Shown here one piece after another: positions 1-9,876 of a DNA stretch of 64,000 nt. The stretch lies in assembly GCF_028640845.1 (NCBI RefSeq), contig NC_080542.1:19076283-19140282 (forward strand). The letters are read 5' to 3'. Position numbers and translations under genes: made by a program. The notes under the pieces are model-generated. The model saw only the letters and a list, made by a program, of their open reading frames with translations. It was not told where the DNA came from and did no database searches. Within the stretch, counting starts at the first letter, position 1. The number at the start of each line of letters is the position of its first letter. The DNA comes from Ahaetulla prasina. Lineage: Eukaryota > Chordata > Lepidosauria > Squamata > Colubridae.

Positions 1-209
1 AATTTCGCTTGTCAGAAGCTGACTGAGAAGATAGTGATCACAGCTATATTAAATACATGCCAGTTGCCAAGCGCCCAAATTTTGATCACATGACTGGGGA
101 TGTTGCAATGATTGTAAATATGAAAATTGGTAATGTCCTTTTTTTTCAATGCCATTGTAACTTTGAACAATCACTAAATGAATGATTGTGAGTCAAGAAA
201 TGCCTGTAT
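1..209 (-). mobile_element. TA-flanked MITE (GGTAGTCC family), truncated by window edge
   Basis: This is one end of a short non-autonomous DNA element that recurs throughout the window. Full copies start near TACAGGTAGTCCTYGACTTA and end with its inverse, so the termini are about 20-bp inverted repeats flanked by TA. That arrangement is typical of Tc1/mariner or pogo/Tigger-like MITEs. Only the part from the middle to one terminus lies inside the window. It encodes nothing; the family assignment is an inference from termini. Confidence 0.7.
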
Positions 210-429
210 ATGTAGACTAATAACCCAGAACAATAGCTGGCTACAAATGAGTTGTAGAGTTATTGTCATTGTAGGCAGTCTAATATTTCTTTTGGTTATG
301 TCTCAAGCACAAAGTCACATAGCCCTTGACTGTAAATGGAGGCATTCTAGTAAGTTTCCTGGCTTATAAATTCAGCAATAATTAGAGAAGCACACACACC
401 CTGCAATTAGGGTTGATTCATGGAGTTCT

Positions 430-868
430 TGGTTCTCTCTGAGCTTGGTTGATTTTTTTTTGCAGACGTTTCATTACCCAGACTAGGTAACATCATCAGT
501 GCTGGTAAGGAGTGGGGTTTGCTCTCAGTTTATATTTTAGTGGTGGTTTGCCCTGGAATGGTCTTAGAGGTTCTTTGGCTGGGCTGTTTACTGTTGGCTT
601 GTTTGGCCAACAGTTTCTTGATTGGGGTATTGTTTACTTGATTGTTGGTCTAATGTTAATCTATGCTCATCTGGATGTTGAATGCTGGTGGAGAGGTGCT
701 GAGGTCTCTTTGTTCTCCCTTTTGACTTATTATCTCTTTTGCACAGTCTATAGGTGGTATTCATGTTTGCCTATTGATAGCCAGTGCCAGGCTTCTAGAA
801 ATTCCCTAGTATTTTGGAACTTGGCTTGGTCTAGGACGGTCACAGTTTCCCAATTGAAACTATAGCTA
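430..868 (-). mobile_element. Penelope-like retroelement fragment (endonuclease C-terminus plus terminal repeat)
   Basis: Read on the minus strand, the upstream part translates to a stretch containing TREFLEAWHW. This is recognisable as the C-terminal end of the GIY-YIG endonuclease of Penelope-like elements. It is followed by decayed sequence with stops and then by the terminal region, which carries a hammerhead-like core at 462-502. The open frame on the opposite strand here is an antisense shadow. Both the family call and the endonuclease assignment rest on motif recognition; most of the element is missing, so this is a dead 3' fragment. Confidence 0.65.
462..502 (-). ncRNA. Hammerhead-ribozyme-like core in Penelope-like terminal repeat
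   Basis: On the minus strand the order is GCA, CTGATGA (499-493), a 20-nt stem II segment (492-473), GAAAC (472-468), GTC (467-465), TGC (464-462). CUGAUGA and GAAA are the invariant hammerhead boxes and GUC is the usual cleavage triplet. Stem II can pair GUUACC with GGUAAU, with one bulged U next to the CUGAUGA box. GCA pairs with UGC as a short stem I. The ACGU joining GAAAC to GUC is self-complementary, which fits the minimal stem III, dimer-dependent hammerheads described for Penelope-like elements. Activity is untested. Confidence 0.6.
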
Positions 869-1397
869 AGAACTGATTCAAATCCATTTTCCCTCCCTGC
901 TATAGCCTACATTCAGGAGTTCCAAAACAAACAATTTAGAAAAAATACTCCACATTTGAGAACTTGGACAAAGTTATTTTCCTTCTGGTAAAGCCATTGT
1001 CCTTTTGGTACACAGCAGTGATGCCAACAATCTCTAGGAGCAATCGCATGAAAGACAGCGATGATCCATGACTATTGGTTCACTGCCTTTCTACTTGGAA
1101 AATGCCCTTGGAAAGTCAGTGAATTACCTAGAAATGGTGGGAAAGAACAGATGCATTCCAGTGGTTCTTTTTTTTTTTTTAATTCCTTCCCCCCACCCTT
1201 CTGTCTGGAGTATTGTCTCTGGGTCCTTCCTTTTTCCCATATGTTACACGTGTAGTTCTTACAGTTGCTCTTGATCTCATGTTCTTAATCACCGACTAGG
1301 AAATATACTATTTCTGCTTTTGTTGGTTTGCTACTTCCACTCATCCTGACTTCTTGTAGTCCTGATTTAAGTGTGCTTTTTGATTCTCCCTTTCCAG
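869..1397. other. Non-coding sequence before the first HSD3B7 coding exon
   Basis: No recognisable repeat or gene is seen, apart from short T and C runs near 1170-1200. The last bases form a polypyrimidine tract ending in AG at 1396-1397, consistent with a splice acceptor. An untranslated first exon and the promoter would then lie upstream of the window. Confidence 0.5.
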
Positions 1398-1402
1398 CAC
1401 AG

Positions 1403-1562
1403 ATGAGGTTGGCTAGCAAAAACCAGATCTATCTGGTCACAGGAGGCTGTGGTTTCCTGGGAAAACATCTGGTTGAAATGCTTCTGGAACAAGAACCCAA
1501 ACTTTCCGAAATACGGGTCTTTGACTTGCATCTGGATCAAAGTATGCGCAGCTGGGACAGAG
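1403..1562 (+). CDS. HSD3B7: HSD3B7 coding exon 1 (NAD-binding N-terminus)
   Basis: Encodes residues 1-53 and the first base of codon 54 of 3-beta-hydroxy-delta5-C27-steroid dehydrogenase, a membrane-bound ER enzyme. It oxidises the 3-beta-hydroxyl of 7-alpha-hydroxylated sterols and isomerises the delta5 double bond in bile-acid synthesis. Visible are a leading beta strand and the Rossmann motif TGGCGFLG at residues 13-20, then VFD at 39-41, where the Asp is expected to bind the NAD ribose. The ATG at 1403 is chosen because it follows an acceptor-like AG and places the glycine motif where the family has it. The donor is AG|GTGAGT at 1563. The exon ends in phase 1. Confidence 0.93.
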
Positions 1563-1802
1563 GTGAGTCAGTCCTTTTTTTTCTAGGCACAAGGAAAGTG
1601 CGCATACCTGGTCATTGGTATGTGCTCACTTGGATTAAATCATCATTATATCTCTTGAGTTGTTCCCCTGTTCTCTGAAGGATTGTTCATTTGCATCTCC
1701 AGCTCTGTTTCTGAGTTTGGGACTGAAACTCCACTTATTATATCTCCATGTTCTTTGTTTGTGCAGTTGCTAAGACATGTCTGACTCATTGCGACCCCAT
1801 GG

Positions 1803-2183
1803 CAGCAGTGAAATGCTACTGGTTCGCACCAGTTTGAGCGAACCGGTAGTGATAAAAGTTTGAGTGAACCAATAGTAAAAAAAAAGCTATCGGTTCATCC
1901 GAACCAGTATTTCCAGCTGTGCCACACAATTTAAATTCACTAGAAAGCAGGAAATACTAATTTCTAGAAAATCTAAATTGCTCGGCACAGCTGTTGCCTC
2001 CCCCTTGCTGTTTTACTTACTTTCCCAAGCCTCCTTTTTCCGCATGAAGCGCGTGTTTGGCGTGCAGTGTGCATGTGCATACATGCGTTTGGCACACATT
2101 GTGCATGCACAGCATGCATTTGGCACACACTGTGCATAAGCAGGCAGGGAACCGGTGGCAAACCAGGGAGGATTTCACCACTG
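1803..2183. mobile_element. hAT-like non-autonomous element (TGAAATGC type), 8-bp TSD
   Basis: The left end reads CAGCAGTGAAATGC and the right end GGATTTCACCACTG, which are imperfect inverted repeats. It is flanked by perfect 8-bp duplications CCCCATGG at 1795-1802 and 2184-2191, both derived from the Bov-B host sequence. An interior with alternating ACCGGT-like motifs and purine-pyrimidine CATG-rich stretches is shared with the copy at 24595-24989. No coding capacity. Confidence 0.85.
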
Positions 2184-2404
2184 CCCCATGGACCAGAGCA
2201 TGCCAGGCTTCCCTGCCCTCCACTGTCTTCATGTTCATTGCATTAATGACACTATTTAAATATCTCACCCCTTCTCTTCTCCTTTGGCCTTCCATCTTTC
2301 CTAACAGCAGGGTCTTTTCCAATGAGTCTTCTAATTTGGCAGCCAAAGTATTTGAACTTCAGTATCTGTCCTTCCAAAGGACACTCAAGAGTTGATTTCC
2401 TTCA

Positions 2405-4530
2405 ATTTGGAGATGGTTTTTTAAGAATAATTAAGGCAATTTATGGAGAGCAAACAGCACAGATTATAATCAATGGTAGCTTAACAGAACCTTTTAAGAT
2501 TGCGAAAGGAACAAGACAGGGATGTCCTTTATCACCATTATTGTTTATTTTAACTCTAGAACCATTATTGGATAAAATACGAGAAGTAAAGGAGATAGAG
2601 GGAATTAGAGTTAGACAGTATGAATATAAGTTAAGAGCTTTTGCAGATGATTTGGTGATTACTTTAACAAACCCTATAAATTCTAGTAAATCTTTGTTGG
2701 AAATAATTGATCAATATGGGAATGTCTCAGGGTTTAAGGTAAATCAGAAAAGACAAAAGTGATAATAAAAATATGGCCAGACAACAGAAAGAAAAACTAG
2801 AGGAAGTAACAGGATTTGAAATTGTAAAGAAGGTTAAGTACTTAGGGTTTATATTACGTCATCAAATGTGAAATTGTATAAGAATAACTATGAGGTTTTA
2901 TGGCAAAAGTTCAGAAGGAGTTGATTGTTTGGAAAAATTGCAATTATCTTTGCTGGGGAGAATTGCTGCTAGTAAAATGAATGTTTTACCTAGATTTTTA
3001 TTCCTCTTTCAGATGATACCAATAATTAAGAAAGATAAGAATCTTGAGGAATGGCAGAAGGGAATTAACAAATTTATATGGGAAGGTAAAAAGCTAGGGT
3101 TAAAATGAAAATAATTCAAGATTCTCGGAAAGGGAGGTTTAAAATGCCTAATTTTAAATTATATTATGAAGCAGCTGCTCTCTCTGCAATAAGTGATTGG
3201 TTTAATTTAACAGAGGACAGAATTTTGAATATAGAAGGTTATGATTTGCTATATGGATGGCATGCATATTTAATTTATGACAAAAAGTGGATAAGGCCTT
3301 TAAAAATCATGTGCTAAGAAATGCCCTTCTGCGTGTTTGGAAAAATACTCTTATAAACTAAATTATAAGGTTCCTATATGGGCAAGTCCTAGACATACAG
3401 TAGAAAATATAAACATAGAACAGAATCAGGAAATGATTACATATAAAGATCTTTTGTATACTGAAAGAGGTAATTTGCAGTTAAAATCTCTGCAAGTATT
3501 AAGAGAGGAAGGGAAAAATTATACTTGGTTTCAATATGAGCAACTACGTGCTAGATGGAAGGGAGATCAGAAAATTGGTATAGAGCAGAACGAGGGAAAT
3601 TTGGTAAAGCAAATTAGAAATCAGTCTCAGGAGCATATAAAGAGATTGTATAATGTGTTACTTGAAATAGATTCTGAAAGGGACTTGGTAAAAGACTGTA
3701 TGATAAAGTGGGCACAAAATTTTCAGGAGCCAATATTATTGGAAACGTGGGAAAAAATTTGGGTTAGAAATGTTAAATTCACGCAGGCACAGAATCTGAG
3801 GGAAAATTTTTATAAAATGTTTTATAGATGGCATCTAGATCCTAAAAATTTTCGTGTATGTATCCAGAAATGCAAGCAAAATGTTGGAGATGTAATTGTG
3901 ATGACGCTACATATTTTCACATTTGGTGGACTTGTAAGGACATAAAGGCCTTTTGGATAAAAATTTGGTGGATTTTACAAAATGTTCTGAAAAAGAAGAT
4001 AAAGTTCCTGCCGCAATTTTTCTTGTTGGGAATTATTACGGATTGTACAGTAATTGAGACTAAATTGATTTTAAATCTAATAACTGCAGCAAGATTACTA
4101 ATAGGACAATATTGGAAGAAAAAAGAAGTACCAACAATAGAAGAATGGATATTGAAAGTTGCCAATTTGGCTGAGATGGCGAAGATATCAGCCTTTTGAA
4201 AGACAATACGCAAGAAAGATACTTAAAGGAATGGAAAAATGGATTGACTATATTCAACGTAGATATCAGACTAAGAGTTATCAGACTGTTTTTGAATGAT
4301 TATGATGTATTATTTTTGATTGCTTTTGGGGGAAGTTAGGAATTGATGATTGTAGGGGTACAACTAAGTTGGGATGAAAATTTTTTAGCATATGTTTGTT
4401 TTATTTTTAACTATACCTTGTGCTCGTTCCGGGAAGTCGGGGGGGAGAGGGGGGTTGCGAAGGGAGGGGGGAGGAGGGGGGGAAAGGGGGAAAAAAAATT
4501 TTGTAAAACTTTTTGAATAAAAAAAAAAAA
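2405..4530 (+). mobile_element. 5'-truncated L1 LINE with exact 18-bp target duplication
   Basis: A retrotransposed L1 truncated inside the reverse transcriptase. The conceptual protein includes GTRQGCPLSPLLF and the FADD catalytic box near 2640-2660, and later the L1 C-terminal cysteine motif CWRC...HIWWTC near 3880-3950. Stops and frameshifts break the frame (for example at 2762, 3108 and 3317), so it is a dead copy. The 3' UTR has a G-rich tract at 4436-4494 and then a poly(A). The 18-bp duplication that begins AAGAGTTG and ends TTCCTTCA is present at 2387-2404 and 4531-4548. It inserted into Bov-B. Confidence 0.95.
4436..4494 (+). other. G-rich tract in L1 3' UTR, potential G-quadruplex
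   Basis: A nearly uninterrupted run of G-blocks of three to seven residues, separated by A, T or C, lies just before the L1 poly(A). Mammalian L1 3' UTRs carry an analogous polypurine tract able to form G-quadruplexes. Here the feature is seen directly; folding is inferred. Confidence 0.6.
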
Positions 4531-4609
4531 AAGAGTTGATTTCCTTCAGGATCGACTGATTTGATCACATTTCATTCTGAGGGACTCTCAAGAATTTTCT
4601 CCAACACCA

Positions 4610-4832
4610 TTTATTTATATCCTGCCCTTATTATTTTTACAAATAACTCAAGGTGGCAAACATATCTAACACACTTTCCTCCTCCTATGTTCCCCACAAC
4701 AATAACCTTATGAGGTGAGTTGGGTTGAGGGAGAGTGATTGGCCCAATCATCCAGCTGGCTTCCATAGCTGAGGCAGGACTTGAACTCACGTTCTAGTCT
4801 GGTGCCATAACCACTAGACTAAACTGGCTCTC
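4610..4832 (-). mobile_element. tRNA-derived SINE (Sauria/ACA type)
   Basis: On the minus strand the element starts GAGCCAGTTTAGTCTAGTGG. It has an A-box-like TAGTCTAGTGG and a B-box-like GAGTTCAAGTCC, followed by a tRNA-unrelated body and a tail ending in GGATATAAATAAA. This layout fits a squamate tRNA-derived SINE. It abuts the truncated end of the Bov-B. Confidence 0.7.
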
Positions 4833-5561
4833 TAACAATTATAGGAGGCACTTCTCCATGAAACAAAACAATAATTTTATCTAGGATCCCTTCTGCAAAC
4901 CGCTGTCCAGTACAAAAAAGTCTCTCCATCCCAATATCCCTGGCATGGGTGTGATAAGCATTAAAGGGATGACAGCATTACAGGGGAGGCATTTTTTTTA
5001 AAAAAAATATTTTGTGTGGGATTTATTTAGACTCTTCATTTCTAATGATTTTAAGAAGCAAATGAAATTTGTGAACTCATAGAACATTTGAATCAAAATC
5101 CGGGTCCTTGAAAAACTTTGTACCCCAAATTGCTGGTTAAATATTACTTGCCAATGCTTGGCAGTGTGGAGAATGTGTTTTAGGTCATTTTCTTTTATTT
5201 CCAAGTTATTACTTGTTAGCATTATTAGTTTTATATTTATACCATTTGTTCTTCGGAAAGAGCCCAGGGCAGAGTCCAAAGGGAAAAACAACATTAAAAC
5301 AACCTTCAGTAAAAATAACTTAATAAAAAATTCAGCAGTAAATCAATCTGGCTAAAAAAAATAAAAACTATATAAAAACTGGCCAATAAAAACTATAAAA
5401 ATATAGCTATTAAAATAGAATTTGCTTTAAAAAGGTAATCTAGCCTTTGAGAAGTTGTTGTTCTATCTTATTCTTCCAGATTCTCTTACAGAGGTTAAAT
5501 TGTAAGCTTTTATATAAGTGGAAAAATAAAATATTATTCCCACCACTTTTGGTGATGAATG
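4833..5561. other. Intronic sequence, no recognised feature
   Basis: AT-rich sequence with A-runs around 5350-5400. No coding frame, repeat family or structured motif that I could name. Confidence 0.4.
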
Positions 5562-6273
5562 TACCATATTTTTCGGACTATAAGACACTCTGAAGTATAA
5601 GATGCACCTAGCTTTTGGGGAGGAAAACAAGGGGGGGAAAATCTGCCTCTGCCTCCCAGCAATTTACCTCCTTGCAGCAAACAGCAAACAGGCTGGTCAG
5701 CTTCAGCACAGCCTGATTTAGCACAAGCAGCTGATTGGTAGTTGGATCGGCCTCCCAAATACTGCCTTATCAGCTGTTCAGGCTGCAGACATTGCCACTG
5801 TCACCGCCCATCGCTGCTGCCACCTATAGCTGTCTCTGGGTGCTCCATTTTCAGCCTCTGCTGTCCCATTTTCGGCCTCTGCATGTCCCATTTTTGGCCC
5901 GTTCCAGGTGGCGGGGATCGCCACCACCCATCCTTGCGTGGAGGACACGTGGAGGCTAAAAATGGGGCGTACAGAGGCTGAAAATGGGGTGCACAGAGGC
6001 AACAGGCGGGAGCGATGCCTGCAGCCTAGAACAGCTGAGGTCGATCCAACTGCCAATCAGCTGCTAGTGCTAAATCAGGCTGTGCTGAAGCTGATCAGGC
6101 TGTTTTCTGTTTGCTGTTTGCTGCAAGGAGGTAAACTGCTAGGAGGCAGAAGCTGAAGGGTGGGGGCCAGCAGGTGGGCAGGGCTTCAGCAATATTCGCT
6201 GTATAAGATGCACAGACTTTTCCACCCACATTTTTGGGGGGGAAAGTGCTCTTATACACCGAAAAATACAGTA
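5562..6273. mobile_element. Palindromic DNA transposon-derived element, TA-flanked
   Basis: The left end TACCATATTTTTCGGACTAT and the right end CCGAAAAATACAGTA are inverted repeats starting and ending at TA. The symmetry extends inward: CAGCTGATTGGTAGTTGGAT near 5728 is matched by ATCCAACTGCCAATCAGCTG near 6043, and the CTTATA...GATGCAC blocks also mirror. Long palindromes bounded by TA suggest a mariner-type foldback element. No transposase is present. Confidence 0.75.
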
Positions 6274-6492
6274 TGTTTTACAGTCTATCAACCCAACAAT
6301 GCTAATTTTCTTTTAAGTCTTTGGATGAGATCCTGTTCTTTAAATGACGCTGGCATCTTCAGATACAAAGATCCTCTTTTTTTCTTTTTTTTAAAAAAGG
6401 CAGCTGGTTTCATTTTTCTCTGTCTTCAAGCAGTCTCTTCAAAAATAAGCTTACCAGTAAAGTCTGTATATATGATTTGTAGCTTGTAGACA

Positions 6493-6765
6493 TAAAAATG
6501 CATACTGGCAGCCAATAATTCATTTTTTCCTCAATGGCTGACCTTTGAATCACTTTGGCACATCTGAAATTGTCACGTTGGGGCATATTTTAAAAGAAAT
6601 CTTATATTTATGTTTGTCTAAAAAAATAAAAAAAATAAAAAATGCATACTGGCAGCCAATAATTCATTTCTTCCTCAATGGCTGACCTTTGAATCACTTT
6701 GGCACAGCTGAAATTGGCACGTTGGGGCATATTTTAAAACAAATTTTATATTTAGAAAATGGTAA
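6493..6765 (+). repeat. Local tandem duplication, 144-bp offset
   Basis: About 120 bp starting ATGCATACTGGCAGCC at 6498 recurs at 6642 with a handful of substitutions. The copies are separated by an A-rich segment. The accumulated differences show an old event. Confidence 0.8.
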
Positions 6766-7842
6766 CCTTGGAAAGATTGTTGCGACAAACCAAGCCCCTG
6801 TTGGCTTTCTTGACCAAGAGGAGTCTTAGCCTGAGACAATATAACTATTTTAAAATTCTTATGGTGGAACTTTATGTCCTATTCAGAATAAGCATGCTTA
6901 TAACTCTAACTCTTGATTTGTGAATAATAAAAAAAGAAAAGAAACAACATTGGGTTTATAGTTAAGATGAATTGACAATGGAAAAACTCCGGTCTTCAGT
7001 CATGGAAGTTTGGGACATCACCCAGTCCAGAAGGTGATGTCCAGAAGGTGATGTCTTCCATAAAAACAGCGAAATAATATGGCTTATTTTTATCACTGAA
7101 TTGCCCTCTGACAACCTCACAGCTGCTGACCAGCTGTTAAAAGCACAATGATATCCTGAGATGAGATACTGCTCTAAAGTATATTAAGAGGGTTCGGTCA
7201 CGCAAGGAAGTGCTTTGCCCTCGTTAGGACCTTTGTGATAGAAGAAACACAAAGCCAAGCCAGCGGCAAATATATATGTGCGTATGAGAGAAGAAGTAGA
7301 GAAGAGTCAGAGCTGAAAAGCAGATGGTTGTAGTTTGCTCTCAGACACACGCCTGGCCTGCATCCCTTTTCGAAAAAGTATTTTTGGCAAAGTGCAAACC
7401 GCCTTCAGTAGCTAGCAACTCTGTAGAGAGATGATAAACGGGAAGAAGGGAAAATATGGACAATACAATTTTTTCATAAGATTACTGCCTAGGATCAACG
7501 CCCAATAGGATTGGCTTCGGCTGAGATGGCGTGAACTCACATTTAGACCCTTTCCTCTTCTGATTTTGCTGCAAACCAGCTTGGTCTCAGTCCAAGACAA
7601 GTCATACTCAGCCTGAAAAATGTATTTAACTTTGATTCTAGGAAGTGAAGCCCATTAAACTCCATCAACTTTGCAAGATGAAAACAGTTGAATAAAGAAA
7701 TTGCAGCACAGGAAAGCCACTGAAGTCTTTTGGGTCAATATTCAATGCTGTAGCCTTTAATTTAAATTCTACACTGTAATATATCATCATTAGATACCAT
7801 CTCTTTCTCTGCAAACAGTTGGCTTATAAACACACTCAATAG
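6766..7842. other. Intronic sequence, no recognised gene or complete repeat
   Basis: No conserved coding frame. A short repeated phrase, CCAGAAGGTGATGTC, occurs twice around 7027-7055. Nothing else could be assigned. Confidence 0.4.
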
Positions 7843-7925
7843 GCGCATGCCCCGGAGTTGGCTGGGGAATTCTGGGAGTTGAAGACCTCCAGGCTTAAAG
7901 TTGCCAAGGTAGGGGACCCCTGCCC
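7843..7925. mobile_element. Half of a palindromic hAT-like MITE
   Basis: GGGGAATTCTGGGAGTTGAA followed by TTAAAGTTGCCAAGG matches one arm of the palindromic element seen complete at 30720-30848. The other arm is missing or decayed. Confidence 0.55.
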
Positions 7926-8589
7926 CAGAGGCTTGTGAATGCTGACCAGCTGATCATGCAACCCATTGTGTGTCATTTCTTTTGGCCATTGAAGGATGCT
8001 TCGTACTGTTATGTGACATTCTTCGCAATAATTGAAAAGTTGAAGCTCATAACACTGGGCTTCAGTCCTTGGTTTGATGGTTTAATTGGGGGATGAATCA
8101 AAATTCAAACATGCTTGGAAAGAATGCAGATTGCAACCCTTCAAGGTAGGCCAGGTCAGGAAACAGACTCTAACCAGAATTCTGTTATTAATATCAGCTG
8201 TAGTAACAAAAACTGATTTCCCCTTCACTCCCCCTTTTAGCCCCCTGAATGATGTTAGAACAAACCTGAACTAGGCTGAAATCAGATATCCTTGGAAGTG
8301 TCATCTCTGCCTTATTTCTCTGTGGTTCTCTACAGAGATGTACATGTAATGTAATACAGTGATTACAATAATGTAATTACCTTTAATGTAATAATGTAAT
8401 ACAGCAGGACGTAAACCTTGGGACAGATGGACTTAGCACTCCAAATGTCTGTAGGATTTAGTTCTTTTACAAGTGGGCAAAATGAGGCCTAGAGATTGTA
8501 AAAACAATTATACATAAGTGAAAGACTTGTCTATCAATGTGTCTGCCTATCTATGTGTCTTTCTATGTCTGTCTGTCTCTGTCTCTCTT

Positions 8590-8712
8590 GTATCTATATC
8601 TCTATAGTTTTATGCTTATGCTTATATATATGCTTATATATCATATTGTTATTTCATGCTTATACTTATATATACTGTTGTGACAAATAAATAAAATAAA
8701 TAAATAAATAAA
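8590..8712 (+). mobile_element. LINE 3' end fragment with TAAA tail
   Basis: The run of TATGCTTATA-like blocks followed by GTTGTGACAAATAAATAAAA matches the 3' terminus of the LINE ending at 18936. Only the last 120 bp or so are present, typical of strong 5' truncation. Confidence 0.65.
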
Positions 8713-8827
8713 TATCTATGTATCTATCTCTATTTGCCTGCCTGCTCCCCCACGTCCATCTATCTATCCAGCCAGCTATCCTCCAGCTATCAATCTATTT
8801 ATCCATCCATCATATCTCTGTCTCTCT

Positions 8828-8885
<58 letters not shown>

Positions 8886-8890
8886 ATCTG

Positions 8891-8980
<90 letters not shown>

Positions 8981-9040
8981 ATCTGTCTGTCTATCTATCA
9001 TCTATCTATCTACCATCCCTTCCTCCCTTCAGCTATCATC
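8713..9040 (+). repeat. (TCTA)n microsatellite
   Basis: Long TCTA tetranucleotide arrays (about 8829-8884 and 8895-8980) are interrupted by CATCTGTC variants and flanked by degenerate TCCA/CTAT repeats. The array begins directly after the LINE tail at 8712, so it may have been seeded by it. Reading frames across it are low-complexity artefacts. Confidence 0.95.
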
Positions 9041-9616
9041 TATCCATCCAGTCATCCATTTCCAGAGGGAGGTTACTTACAACCAGACAATTAGCCCAGG
9101 AATACAGTTAATTCTCAACTTAAAACAGCTTAATAAGGGTTCTTCACCTAAATGCTTCTAAAACATCTAGGTCCTACCAGGTTATGGAAGATGGTATGAA
9201 CTGTAGAGGACCTAATAGCTATTAGGGCCAGTTGGGAGGAGCACTTGAAGCATTTCCAGAAAGTAGTGACTTGTTTAGGTTTCACTATAAATCCAGCTGT
9301 CATTGAGGGGTTCATGGCAGGTCATTGAAAAGAGAAAGTGAAGGTAATTCAGGGAATAAAAAAAGGATGTGAGATTATTCTTAAAGATGGCTTATTTCAT
9401 ATTCCATTGTTCAACCAGATTACATGTTCTTATAGCTTGGCTAGCAGATCCAAACCAAGCTAACTAAGCTAAGGTGAACAAGACAATGTCAGGAAGGATC
9501 TGAAGATGGAAAAAGGTTAATTTAACTGTCCATTATCAGAGAACGTTCCTATGCTTTTTTAAATGACCAGACTATGAAGGAAAGAGACTGAACACAATAG
9601 AACTGGGTCATATAAT
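9041..9616. other. Intronic sequence, no recognised feature
   Basis: No gene or repeat family was recognised. Confidence 0.4.
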
Positions 9617-9823
9617 GGTCATTTGCAACCTTCCCAGCAAGCTTCTGATAAAAAAAGTCAATGGTAGAAGCCAGATTCGCTTAATGACAGCATAAGTGAT
9701 TTAACAGCTGCTGTGAACCATGACAAAAAGGGTCATAAAATCAGGCCTGACTTACTTAACAACAGCCTTAACAACAGAAATTCTGGTCACAATTGCAGTC
9801 ATAAGTCAAGGACTATCTATGTA
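9617..9823. mobile_element. TA-flanked MITE (GGTAGTCC family), half copy
   Basis: Sequence from CTTCCCAGCAAGCTTC to the terminal AGTCAAGGACTATCTATGTA corresponds to the second half of the family; the first half is not present. Confidence 0.65.
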
Positions 9824-9876
9824 ATGAGCTAGGGTGCATCTAGAAATCAAGCTTGTCTTGAGGGCTACCAGAAAAA

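Larger units (their letters stand above)
1764..4609 (-). mobile_element. Bov-B (RTE-clade) LINE fragment, interrupted twice
   Basis: The 3' end of a Bov-B LINE lies on the minus strand. The segment reading GCTAAGACATGTCTGACTC on the plus strand is the characteristic Bov-B terminal region. The minus-strand translation near 2300-2200 contains DSLEKTLLLGKMEGQRRR and EAWHALVHGA, matching the C-terminus of the Bov-B second ORF. The copy is 5' truncated and is split by an hAT-like insertion (1803-2183) and an L1 (2405-4530). Removing both with one copy of each target duplication restores continuous Bov-B sequence. Confidence 0.85.

Noticed and set aside
512..865. 117-residue plus-strand open frame
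   Set aside because: It is antisense to the Penelope-like fragment whose minus strand carries the recognisable endonuclease end.
8718..9161. Overlapping plus-strand frames rich in YLSI repeats
   Set aside because: These are translations of the TCTA microsatellite, not proteins.
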